Origin: Roseateles asaccharophilus
GTDB lineage: Bacteria > Pseudomonadota > Gammaproteobacteria > Burkholderiales > Burkholderiaceae_C
DNA: 64,000 bases
NCBI RefSeq assembly: GCF_004362405.1
Contig: NZ_SNXE01000006.1
Span: forward strand, 1-64,000
Direction: 5' to 3'
Under the pieces are notes generated by a model. That model had not been told where the DNA came from and did not search any database. It saw only the letters and a list, made by a program, of their open reading frames with translations. Each line of letters begins with the position of its first letter. Positions within the stretch are counted from its first letter, which is position 1. The translations under genes and the position numbers were made by a program. Positions 26,107 through 34,330 of this stretch are shown here, piece after piece.

Positions 26107-27240
26107 ATGCGCCCCCTGCCCCTGATCGTCATCCTCCTGGTGCTCAATCATGTGGCTTTTGCCGGCAGCCGCATGGCGGTCGCGCTCTTTGCCTTGCAAC
26201 AGCCGGGCGCGGGCGCCCTGACGGTGGGCCTGCTGATGGCCGTGTATGCCCTGCTGCCCGCCCTGCTCTCGGTCAGCGCCGGCCGCTGGATCGACCGCGA
26301 GGGTATCAACCGCCCCATGCTGCTGGGCACGGCCGGCGTGGGCCTGGGCACCCTGGCGCCTTTTGTGCTGCCGGGCCTGCCCACCCTGTTCTTCACCGCC
26401 GTGCTGGTGGGCCTGTCCTTCATGCTCATCAATGTCGCGGCCTATCACGCCGTGGGCGAGATGAGCGCGCCCGAGGAGCGCACGGTCAACTTCAGCTATG
26501 TGGCCCTGGGTTTCTCCACCTCCACCTTCATCGCGCCCCTGCTGACCGGCGTCTCCATCGACGCCCTGGGCTACCGCGCCGCCTTCCTGATCCTGGCCCT
26601 GTTCACCGTGCTGCCCCTGCTGGCACTCTGGGCCCGCCTGCTGCCCGAGGCCCAGCGCCAGGAGCAGCGCGGCAGCGAAGCGCCCGGCCCCGTGCTGGAG
26701 CTGCTGCGCGACCCCGAGCTGCGCCGGCTCTTCATCGCCATGGCCATACTCACCGTGGGCTGGGACATCTACAACTTCGCCGTGCCGGTCTATGGCGCGC
26801 AGAACGGACTCACGCCCTCCCAGATCGGCATCGTCATGGGTTCCTTCGCCGCGGCCACCTTCACGGTGCGCCTGGCCATGCCCTTCATCGCCCACCGCAC
26901 GCGTCCCTGGCCCCTGCTGGCCGTGTCCCTGCTGCTGGCGGGTCTGGCCTATGCCGCCCTGCCCTTCACGCACAGCGTGGGCCTGCTGATGCTGATCACC
27001 TTTGTGCTCGGTCTGGGCCTGGGCGCCCCGCAGCCCACGGTGCTGACCCTGCTGCATCAGAGTGCGCCGGCCGGTCGCGCAGCCGAGGCCCTGGGCCTGC
27101 GCACCACCATGATCAACGGCAGCCAGACCGTGATGCCCCTGGTCTTTGGCGCCCTGGGCGCGGCCCTGGGCGTGGCGCCGCTGTTCTGGGCCATGGCCGC
27201 CGCCATGCTGGCGGGCAGCGTCTTCGCCAAACGACGCTAG
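26107..27240 (+). CDS. MFS transporter
   Basis: This inner-membrane protein of 377 residues has about twelve hydrophobic segments. The loop 2-3 motif appears as GRWIDREGINRPMLLG. It belongs to the major facilitator superfamily and could export a drug or small metabolite; the substrate cannot be told. The protein stands alone between a GGDEF gene and the SPFH gene, with 108 bp on each side, so it is probably a single transcription unit. Confidence 0.8.
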   Translation: MRPLPLIVILLVLNHVAFAGSRMAVALFALQQPGAGALTVGLLMAVYALLPALLSVSAGRWIDREGINRPMLLGTAGVGLGTLAPFVLPGLPTLFFTAVLVGLSFMLINVAAYHAVGEMSAPEERTVNFSYVALGFSTSTFIAPLLTGVSIDALGYRAAFLILALFTVLPLLALWARLLPEAQRQEQRGSEAPGPVLELLRDPELRRLFIAMAILTVGWDIYNFAVPVYGAQNGLTPSQIGIVMGSFAAATFTVRLAMPFIAHRTRPWPLLAVSLLLAGLAYAALPFTHSVGLLMLITFVLGLGLGAPQPTVLTLLHQSAPAGRAAEALGLRTTMINGSQTVMPLVFGALGAALGVAPLFWAMAAAMLAGSVFAKRR

Positions 27241-27348
27241 CGCGGCCCGCGCCGGTTACACACCCCCGGGGGAGGGACAAGCCCCCGAGACTGACCGATA
27301 CTGCGCCCGCGGCCGAATGGGTCGCGACGCCATCCCGGAGAACAAGCC

Positions 27349-28389
27349 ATGGGCCTGATGGATTTCATCAAGAAACAGTTCATCGACATCCTGCAGTGGA
27401 CGGAGCAGGACGAGGAGACCCTGGTCTGGCGCTTCCCCATGGCCGAGATGGAGATCCAGTACGGCGCCTCGCTCACGGTGCGTGAGTCGCAGATCGCCGT
27501 CTTCGTCAACGAGGGTCAGGTGGCCGATGTCTTCGGCCCCGGCATGTACAAGCTCAGCACCCAGACCCTGCCGGTGCTGACCTATCTGAAGAACTGGGAC
27601 AAGCTCTTCGAGTCGCCCTTCAAGAGCGATGTCTACTTCTTCAGCACCCGCCAGCGCCTGGACCAGCGCTGGGGCACGCAGCAGCCCGTCACCATCCGCG
27701 ACAAGGACTTCGGCGCCGTGCGCCTGCGCGCCTTCGGCAACTACGCCTACCGCATCGTGGACGCCAAGCGCTTCCACACCGAGGTCTCGGGCACGCGCGA
27801 ACGCTACACGGTGCAGGACCTGGACGGTCAGCTGCGCGGCCTGATGCTGCAGCACATCAGCGACGCGGTAGCCCAGAGCGGCATCCCCTTCCTGGACCTG
27901 GCCGCCAACCAGATCGAGTTCGCCAAGGCCTTGCAGGCCGCCACCGCGCCCGCTTTCGAGGCCCTGGGCCTGAAGCTGGAGTCGGTGACCCTGCAGAACG
28001 TGTCCCTGCCCGAGGAGCTGCAGAAGATCCTGGACCAGAAGATCGGCATGGGCATGATCGGCCAGAACATGGGCCAGTTCATGCAGTACCAGGCCGCCCA
28101 GGCCCTGCCCAAGATGGCCGAGGGCGTGGGCCAGGGTGGTGGCGGCGGCGTGGCCGGCGATGCCATGGGTCTGGGGGCAGGTCTTGCCATGGGCCAGGTC
28201 CTGGCCCAGCAGCTGCAGGCCGGCCTCGCACCGGCCGCTGCTGCCGCGGCAGCGCCCATGGCACCGGCACAGAGCGCCGACGAGATCATGGCCCTGCTGG
28301 AGAAGCTGGGCGATCTCAAGGCCAAGGGCATCCTGACCGACGAGGAATTCGCCGCCAAGAAGGCCGAGCTCCTGAAGAAGCTGGGCTGA
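27349..28389 (+). CDS. SPFH-domain protein with C-terminal SHOCT domain (YdjI/virion-core-like)
   Basis: The 346-residue protein has an SPFH-like body (residues about 40-240: VFVNEGQVADVFGPGMYKL, then ELQKILDQKIGMGMIG), a Gly/Ala-rich linker and a 35-residue SHOCT ending (IMALLEKLGDLKAKGILTDEEF). SPFH proteins form membrane-bound rings. No signal peptide is present, so it works at the inner face. CGGAG precedes the ATG. It is seven bases upstream of the DUF4178 gene, a pairing that recurs in bacterial clusters with DUF350 and polyamine genes. Confidence 0.88.
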   Translation: MGLMDFIKKQFIDILQWTEQDEETLVWRFPMAEMEIQYGASLTVRESQIAVFVNEGQVADVFGPGMYKLSTQTLPVLTYLKNWDKLFESPFKSDVYFFSTRQRLDQRWGTQQPVTIRDKDFGAVRLRAFGNYAYRIVDAKRFHTEVSGTRERYTVQDLDGQLRGLMLQHISDAVAQSGIPFLDLAANQIEFAKALQAATAPAFEALGLKLESVTLQNVSLPEELQKILDQKIGMGMIGQNMGQFMQYQAAQALPKMAEGVGQGGGGGVAGDAMGLGAGLAMGQVLAQQLQAGLAPAAAAAAAPMAPAQSADEIMALLEKLGDLKAKGILTDEEFAAKKAELLKKLG

Positions 28390-28396
28390 CCCGGTC

Positions 28397-29980
28397 TTGA
28401 GCAGCACGCAGCAACGCCGCTGGGAGGCGGTCTGTCCGAACTGCGGCGCGCCGGTGGCCTTTGCGAGCGCGGCCTCGGCCAGCGCCGTCTGCAGCTATTG
28501 CCGCTCCACCCTGGTGCGCGAGGGCGAGGCCCTGCGCAAGATCGGCCTGAGTGCCGAGCTCTTCGAGGACTACTCGCCCCTGCAGCTCGGCGCCAGCGGT
28601 CGCCATGCGGGCGCCCCCTTCAGCGTGTTGGGCCGCCTGCAGCTGCGCTATGCCGAGGGGAGCTGGAACGAATGGCACATCCTCTTTGACGGCGGGCGCA
28701 GCGCCTGGCTCAGCGAGGACAACGGCGCCTTCGTCATCGCCTTCGAGGCCCCGCTGAGCGCGCCGGCGCCGGCCCTGGACGAACTCGTCGTCGGCGCCCA
28801 GCACATCATCAACGGCCAGCCCTGGCAGGTGGCGTCCAAGCTGGAGACCACCCTGCTGGCGGCCGAGGGTGAGCTGCCCCACCCGCCCGAGCTGCTGAAA
28901 AGCTTCTGGGTGGTCGAGCTGCGCAATGCGCAGGGCGAGGTGGGCTCGCTGGAGTTCAGCCAGCCCGGCGTCCCGACCTGGTCGCTGGGCCGCTCGGTGC
29001 GGCTGGCCGAGCTGGCCATGAGCGGCCTGCGCGAGGACAGCAGCAAGACCCTGGCGTCCCAGGCGCGCGCCTGCCCCAGCTGCGGCGCCGCGCTCTCACC
29101 CCGCCTGGACAAGAGCCAGTCCATCGTCTGCGAGCAATGCCAGTCGGTGGTGGACATCTCGCGCGATGCGCTGGGTGCGGGCCTGGCGCACTACGCCCAG
29201 CAGGTGGGCATGCAGCCGCAGATCCCCCTGGGCAGCACGGGCCTGCTGGCGCTCTCGGGCGGCAAGCCCCTGCCCTGGCAGGTGGTGGGCTATCTGGAGC
29301 GCTGCGACATCCCTGAAAGCGCCGAGGATGAGCAGAGCTTCTGGCGCGAGTACCTGCTCTTCAACAAGACCGAAGGCTTTGCCTTTCTGGTGGACACGGA
29401 CGAAGGCTGGAGCCTGGTGCGCCCGCTCACCGGCGCGCCGCGCGGCAAGGGGGAGCGCGTCGAATGGCAGGGCAAGACCTTCAGCAAGCGCTGGACCTAT
29501 ACCGCCAAAGTCACCCATGTGCTTGGCGAGTTCTACTGGCGCGTCAAGCGCGAGGAACGCGCCCTGGTCAGCGACTACGAGTGCAAGACCGGCAGCCGCA
29601 GCGAGCTGCTCAGCCGCGAGCAAAGCGGCCAGGAGGTGGTGTGGAGCCATGGCCGCGCGCTGGACGCGGCCGAGGTACACAAGGCCTTTGCCCTGGCCCC
29701 GGAGCTCGGCGCGGCCCTGCAGCGCGATGCAAGAAGCCTGAGCGCCGACTCCGGCACCTTGCTGCGCAATATCGTGGTGGGCCTGTTCATGGTGGCCCTG
29801 GTCTTTGCCCTGATCCGCGGCTGCAGCCGCGACGACTGCGATGACTACCGTGAGGCCTATGGGGCCAGCAGCCGGGAGTACCAGCAATGCCAGCAGCGCA
29901 GCAGCGGCTCGGGCGTGCGCTTCGGCTCGGGGGGCGGCTCCTATGGCGGCTACAGCGGCGGCGGCGGCGGCCACAAGTGA
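28397..29980 (+). CDS. DUF4178 protein with two zinc ribbons and a Gly-rich tail
   Basis: The 527-residue product starts with a zinc ribbon (CPNCG...CSYC, residues about 13-36), followed by a DUF4178 unit, a second ribbon (CPSCG...CEQC near 227-250), a second DUF4178 unit, one membrane segment near 457-475 and a tail of Gly, Ser and Tyr. The start is TTG with a weak ribosome site, so translation may be coupled to the SPFH gene. Function is unknown; the family travels with SPFH, DUF350, AdoMet decarboxylase and aminopropyltransferase genes. Confidence 0.85.
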   Translation: MSSTQQRRWEAVCPNCGAPVAFASAASASAVCSYCRSTLVREGEALRKIGLSAELFEDYSPLQLGASGRHAGAPFSVLGRLQLRYAEGSWNEWHILFDGGRSAWLSEDNGAFVIAFEAPLSAPAPALDELVVGAQHIINGQPWQVASKLETTLLAAEGELPHPPELLKSFWVVELRNAQGEVGSLEFSQPGVPTWSLGRSVRLAELAMSGLREDSSKTLASQARACPSCGAALSPRLDKSQSIVCEQCQSVVDISRDALGAGLAHYAQQVGMQPQIPLGSTGLLALSGGKPLPWQVVGYLERCDIPESAEDEQSFWREYLLFNKTEGFAFLVDTDEGWSLVRPLTGAPRGKGERVEWQGKTFSKRWTYTAKVTHVLGEFYWRVKREERALVSDYECKTGSRSELLSREQSGQEVVWSHGRALDAAEVHKAFALAPELGAALQRDARSLSADSGTLLRNIVVGLFMVALVFALIRGCSRDDCDDYREAYGASSREYQQCQQRSSGSGVRFGSGGGSYGGYSGGGGGHK

Positions 29981-30038
29981 GCGGCTCGATGGCCGCTGCA
30001 CCTACCTTTCACTCAAACGGCTTCTGAGGAGAACAGAG

Positions 30039-30260
30039 ATGGACATTGAATGGCTCAAGCCCGCCGTGGTGCTGGGTTCGGTGATGTATGCGGTGATCGG
30101 CGTCATCGTGTTCTGGGTCAGCTTCGTCATCGTCGACAAGCTCACGCCCTACAAGCTCTGGGAAGAGATCGTCGAGCACAAGAACCTGGCCCTGGCCATC
30201 GTCATCGGGGCCAAGTGCATTGCCATCGGCCTGATCGTGGCGGCGGCGATCAAGGGGTGA
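30039..30260 (+). CDS. DUF350 small membrane protein (YjfL-like, single unit)
   Basis: The 73-residue protein has two membrane segments (residues about 8-32 and 50-72) separated by DKLTPYKLWEEIVEHKNLALA, the DUF350 signature. Many relatives carry two copies of this unit; this one carries one. The longer upstream frame is not coding: GAGGAG stands directly before ATG 30039. It lies 58 bp after the DUF4178 gene and overlaps the next start by GTGA. It is a conserved member of envelope-stress and polyamine clusters. Confidence 0.88.
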   Translation: MDIEWLKPAVVLGSVMYAVIGVIVFWVSFVIVDKLTPYKLWEEIVEHKNLALAIVIGAKCIAIGLIVAAAIKG

Positions 30261-31015
30261 GGCGGGCGGTGCGCCGGGTTCGTCTCTTCGCCGCAGCTCT
30301 CCTGACCCTGGCGCTCGCGTCGGGGGGACTCTTGCAGCGACACGCCCTTGCCTGCGAACTGCTGCCACTGATGAACTACCCTCAGCTGGGCAAGCAGGTA
30401 TTTCTGTACCCCGAAGTGCCGGACGCCCCGGGCGACCAACGTGCTGACATCGAGGAGCTGCTCGCATCGGCCCATGAGCGCATCCAGTCAATCTACGGAC
30501 AGCCACGCTCACGGCCACGCATGCTGATCACATCGAGCGCGAGCTCGGCCGCGCGATGGGGAGCCAACGAAACTGCCTCGATGCACAGGCTTCCGGGGCG
30601 GTCATGCATCGTGATCGGGCCTAAAGGACTGAATGTCGATGTGATCGCACATGAGTGGCTGCACGCCGAGATTCAGCAGCGCGTCGGCTACCTTCGCCAC
30701 CTGATGGAGATCCCGGTCTGGTTTGATGAAGGCGCGGCCCTGACGGTGGACTACCGCCCACCGTTTCTGCCGCAAAACATCAGCCTCAGCGCCATTGAAG
30801 TCCAGGACGTCAAGTCCTTGCGCAGCGGCAGCGCCTTCTTTTCAGGAGATGTTCGCAAGAACTACCAGGCGGCAAGGCTGGCGGTGCAGCCGCTGATTTC
30901 GCCCGAGCGCCTTTACAGCGAGCTTGAGCGGATCGGCGCTGGCGACTCGTTTGAAAGCGTCTTCCCGAACGCCATCAGACCTCTCCGATCGTCATCTGGC
31001 AGGCAGCCCCACTGA
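30257..31015 (+). CDS. Secreted gluzincin-like metallopeptidase
   Basis: Starting from GTG 30257, which overlaps the DUF350 stop (GTGA), the product is 252 residues with a basic start and a hydrophobic signal segment (LFAAALLTLALASGG). It has HEWLH at residues 132-136 and a downstream PVWFDEGAAL with Glu158, the arrangement of peptidase-MA-like gluzincins. It therefore should bind Zn and act outside the cytoplasm. The substrate is unknown. Its codon use looks less GC-extreme than that of its neighbours, and the gene is not a usual member of this cluster. Confidence 0.7.
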   Translation: MRRAVRRVRLFAAALLTLALASGGLLQRHALACELLPLMNYPQLGKQVFLYPEVPDAPGDQRADIEELLASAHERIQSIYGQPRSRPRMLITSSASSAARWGANETASMHRLPGRSCIVIGPKGLNVDVIAHEWLHAEIQQRVGYLRHLMEIPVWFDEGAALTVDYRPPFLPQNISLSAIEVQDVKSLRSGSAFFSGDVRKNYQAARLAVQPLISPERLYSELERIGAGDSFESVFPNAIRPLRSSSGRQPH

Positions 31016-31105
31016 TTCGGCACGGACTCAGCCCAGGCCAAACAGGGAACTCGGTGGGCCGCCCCGCGCTCAGGCACATTTCGCAGCGCGGGGCTGGCTT
31101 TCATC

Positions 31106-31789
31106 TCAGAACCAGCTGCTGATCTGCGCCAGCGGCTTCTTGATGCCGCCATGCACCGGCACCTGACAGCCCGGCTTGGGATGCCCCACCACCAGCAGGA
31201 TGACGGGTTTCTCGGACTCAGGGCGGCCGCAAAGCTTGCTCAAAAAACCCATGGGGCTGGGGGTATGGGTCAGGGTAGCCAAGCCGGCATCGTGCAGGGC
31301 GGCGATCAGAAAGCCGGTGGCAATGCCCACGGACTCGGGCACGTAGTAATGGCTGAAGCGCTCCCCCTGGGCGTCGATGCCATACTTCTGCGCAAAGATA
31401 GCGATCAGCAACGGCGCCTCTTCCAGAAAGGGCTTGTTGGCGTCGGTGCCCAGCGGCGCCAGCGCGCGCAACCATTCTTCGGGCGCGCGCCCGTTGTAGA
31501 AGCTGCGTTCTTCTTCCTCAGCGGCAGCGCGGATCTGCGACTTGCGCTCGGGGTCGGTGATGACCGCGAAGTGCCAGGGCTGCTGGTTCGCACCGGAAGG
31601 CGCGGTGCCGGCGGCCAGCAGGCATTGTTCGATCACGGCGCGATCAACCGGCCGGCTGTCGAAGTCGCGCACGGTGCGACGGCACCGCAGGTTCTGGTAG
31701 CTGGCGCGAGCCCGCTCCAGCATGGTGTCGGCGGGCAGTTCACGGTAGCCGGTCAGTGGCTCCATGGCCGGAGCAGGCATTGTGTGCAT
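31106..31789 (-). CDS. Nitroreductase family protein
   Basis: This FMN-dependent oxidoreductase has about 227 residues. The phosphate-binding phrase [11 protein letters not shown] and [16 protein letters not shown] are standard nitroreductase motifs, and the C-terminal part has [10 protein letters not shown]. It resembles the BluB/iodotyrosine-deiodinase branch in its long central helix region ([17 protein letters not shown]), but the substrate is unknown. The start is uncertain: the frame opens at 31909, while the domain fits a start at 31789, 31780 or 31765, none with a strong ribosome site. It faces against the surrounding cluster. Confidence 0.82.
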   Translation of the reverse strand: MHTMPAPAMEPLTGYRELPADTMLERARASYQNLRCRRTVRDFDSRPVDRAVIEQCLLAAGTAPSGANQQPWHFAVITDPERKSQIRAAAEEEERSFYNGRAPEEWLRALAPLGTDANKPFLEEAPLLIAIFAQKYGIDAQGERFSHYYVPESVGIATGFLIAALHDAGLATLTHTPSPMGFLSKLCGRPESEKPVILLVVGHPKPGCQVPVHGGIKKPLAQISSWF

Positions 31790-31926
31790 GGCTTTTCGGC
31801 GAAATGATGGTCGGGGCCGAGGCGGTAACCTCGGAACTGCCGGGAGCATAGCGAGGGCACGGCGTCGGTCAATCGGGGTGAAGCCTGCCATAAAGTGCGC
31901 TCGACACAAGCGCGATACTTGCGAGC

Positions 31927-32685
31927 GTGCTCGCCCTCAAGCTCCTTCTCGTACCCAGCTTTCTTCTGCTCGTCTCACTGGCCAGTCAGCGCTGGGGGCC
32001 TGCGGTCGCTGGATGGCTTGCGGGGCTGCCCGTGGTGGCGGGCCCCATCCTGGGTTTCATTGCCGTCGAACAGGGGTCAGCTTTTGCTGCCAAGGCCGCG
32101 GCCACGGCGGCGGTCGGTCTGCTGGCCTCGGTCTCATTCAGCGTGGCCTATGCCCATGCGGCGCATGGGCGCAGCTGGCCTGCTGCGCTGGGGCTGGGGC
32201 TGCTGGCTTGGCTGTGCGCTGCGGCGCCGCTGAGTCTCCTGCCCGCCCACCCCCTGCTTGGCCTGGGCTTGGCCCTGCTGACCCTGCTGCTGGCGCCGCC
32301 GCTGTTCCCCCAACCGCGAGCGCTGAACAAGGCGATGCGCCTGCGTCCCAGCGAGATGGGGCTGCGCATGGCGGCGGGGGCCCTGCTGACCCTGGGCGTG
32401 AGCGGCGTGGCCGGCATGATGGGCAGCCACTGGAGCGGCCTGCTGGCCGTCTTCCCGATGCTGGGCTGCACGCTGGCCGTGTTCTCCCACCGCTCGCAGG
32501 GTGGCGCCTATGCGGCCACCCTGCTGCGTGCGATGGTGACCGGGCTGTACTCCCTGGCAGCCTTCTGCGTGAGCCTGTCCCTGCTACTGCCGCGTCTGGA
32601 CATGCCCCTGGCCTTTGGCCTGGCCACGCTGCTGTGCCTGGCCGTGCAACTGGCTACCCGCAACACCGGGCTGGCACGACGTTAG
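31927..32685 (+). CDS. Unknown polytopic membrane protein
   Basis: The 252-residue protein is almost entirely hydrophobic, with about seven or eight membrane segments, and begins with GTG. A Gly-Pro-rich stretch ([19 protein letters not shown]) near residues 35-55 and a similar stretch ([18 protein letters not shown]) near 180 suggest two related halves. I do not recognise the family; it may be a small transporter. It lies between the oppositely oriented nitroreductase and the aminopropyltransferase gene, 73 bp before the latter. Confidence 0.6.
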   Translation: MLALKLLLVPSFLLLVSLASQRWGPAVAGWLAGLPVVAGPILGFIAVEQGSAFAAKAAATAAVGLLASVSFSVAYAHAAHGRSWPAALGLGLLAWLCAAAPLSLLPAHPLLGLGLALLTLLLAPPLFPQPRALNKAMRLRPSEMGLRMAAGALLTLGVSGVAGMMGSHWSGLLAVFPMLGCTLAVFSHRSQGGAYAATLLRAMVTGLYSLAAFCVSLSLLLPRLDMPLAFGLATLLCLAVQLATRNTGLARR

Positions 32686-32758
32686 AGGCCTGCGCATAGA
32701 CTTGCCCCGCGCCTGACCCTGCATGGGCCACAGGCCCAGTCTCCGACTCACCGCCACC

Positions 32759-34330
32759 ATGTCCGACACCGCCGCCACATCCAGCAGTCCTCCCGCCCCC
32801 ATCTCCCTGCCCGAGCTGCTGCTGCTCGCGGGTGTCTTTGTCATCGCCGCCTGCGGTCTGGTCTATGAGCTGGCGGCCGGTGCCCTGGCCAGCTATCTGC
32901 TGGGCGACTCGGTCCTGCAGTTCAGCACCATCATCGGGGCCTACCTCTTTGCCATGGGCCTGGGTTCCTGGCTCAGCCGCTATGTGGAGCGGCAGCTATT
33001 GGCGCAGTTCCTCAAGATCGAGCTGCTGGTGGGCGTGATCGGGGGGCTGATGCCCGCCGCCCTCTTCATGGTCCACAGCCTGCTGCCGCCCGAGCACAGC
33101 ACGAGCTTTCGTGTGCTGCTCTACGGTCTGGTGCTGCTGGTGGGCACCCTGGTGGGTCTGGAGATCCCGCTGGTCATGCGCATCCTGAAGGCCCAGTTCG
33201 GCCAGCGCTACGGCCTGCGCGAGCTGGTCTCCCAGGTGCTGACCTTCGACTATCTGGGTGCCCTGCTGGTGGCCGTGGCTTTTCCGCTGCTGCTGGTGCC
33301 GCATCTGGGGCTGATACGCACCGGTGTGTTCTTCGGCCTGCTCAATGTGCTGGTGGCGGTCTGGGCCCTGTGGCTGTTCCGCGGCCAGCTGCGCGCTTTC
33401 AAAAGCCATGCCTGGGCCTGCGGCCTGTCCCTGCTGCTGCTGGGCACGGCCATGCTGCAGGCCGAGCAGCTGACCAGCTGGGCCGAGCAGCGTTTTTATG
33501 GCGAGCGCATCCTGCTCAAGCGCAGCAGCGACTACCAGCGCATCGTGCTCACCGAGAGCCGGGCCGGCACGCGGCTCTTTCTCAACGGCAATCTGCAGTT
33601 CCACTCGCGCGACGAATACCGCTATCACGAGAGCCTGGTGCATCCGGCCATGGCCGCCCATGGCGCGCCCAAGAAGGTGCTGGTGCTGGGCGGGGGGGAT
33701 GGCATGGCGGTGCGCGAGGTGCTGCGCTATCCCGCCGTGGAGCAGATCACCCTGGTGGAGCTGGACCCGCAGATGACCCAGCTCTTCGCCAGCCTGCCCC
33801 TGCTGACCCGCCTCAATGAGCGGGCGCTCCAAAGCCCCAAGCTGCGCATCGTCAACACCGATGCCTTCGGTTGGCTGGAGCGCAGCCGCGAGGTCTTCGA
33901 CCTCATCGTCATCGACTTCCCCGACCCCAGCAATTTCGCACTGGGCAAGCTCTACACCGCCAGCTTCTACCAGCTGGTGGACCAGCATCTGGCGGCCGGC
34001 GGCTTTGCCGTGGTGCAGACCACCTCGCCCCTGATTGCCCGGCGCAGCTTCTGGACCGTGGTGAACACCATCGAGTCCGTGGGCCTGAGCACCACGCCCT
34101 ACCACGCCCATGTGCCCAGCTTCGGCGAGTGGGGCTTTGTGATCGCCTCACGCCGTCCCTGGCAGGCTCCGCGCGAGCTGCCCCCCGGCCTGCGCTATCT
34201 GAGCCCCGAGGTCCTGCCGGGCATGCTGCAGTTCCCCCCCGATATGGCGCGGGTGGAGACGGGCGTGAACCGGCTGTCCAACCAGCTGCTGGTGCAGGAG
34301 TTCGAGGCGGAATGGGGCAAGCACCATTGA
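32759..34330 (+). CDS. Membrane-embedded polyamine aminopropyltransferase (spermidine synthase-like)
   Basis: The product is about 523 residues. The first 215 or so hold six or seven membrane segments; the rest is a spermidine-synthase domain with EYRYHESLVHP, the AdoMet loop VLVLGGGDGMAVREVL, and the catalytic loop IDFPDPSNFALGKLY. These enzymes move an aminopropyl group from decarboxylated AdoMet to an amine. The membrane part suggests a lipid-linked or membrane-near acceptor, but that is inference. ATG 32759 is preferred to 32723 by fit to relatives. The stop overlaps the next start (TTGA). Confidence 0.88.
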   Translation: MSDTAATSSSPPAPISLPELLLLAGVFVIAACGLVYELAAGALASYLLGDSVLQFSTIIGAYLFAMGLGSWLSRYVERQLLAQFLKIELLVGVIGGLMPAALFMVHSLLPPEHSTSFRVLLYGLVLLVGTLVGLEIPLVMRILKAQFGQRYGLRELVSQVLTFDYLGALLVAVAFPLLLVPHLGLIRTGVFFGLLNVLVAVWALWLFRGQLRAFKSHAWACGLSLLLLGTAMLQAEQLTSWAEQRFYGERILLKRSSDYQRIVLTESRAGTRLFLNGNLQFHSRDEYRYHESLVHPAMAAHGAPKKVLVLGGGDGMAVREVLRYPAVEQITLVELDPQMTQLFASLPLLTRLNERALQSPKLRIVNTDAFGWLERSREVFDLIVIDFPDPSNFALGKLYTASFYQLVDQHLAAGGFAVVQTTSPLIARRSFWTVVNTIESVGLSTTPYHAHVPSFGEWGFVIASRRPWQAPRELPPGLRYLSPEVLPGMLQFPPDMARVETGVNRLSNQLLVQEFEAEWGKHH

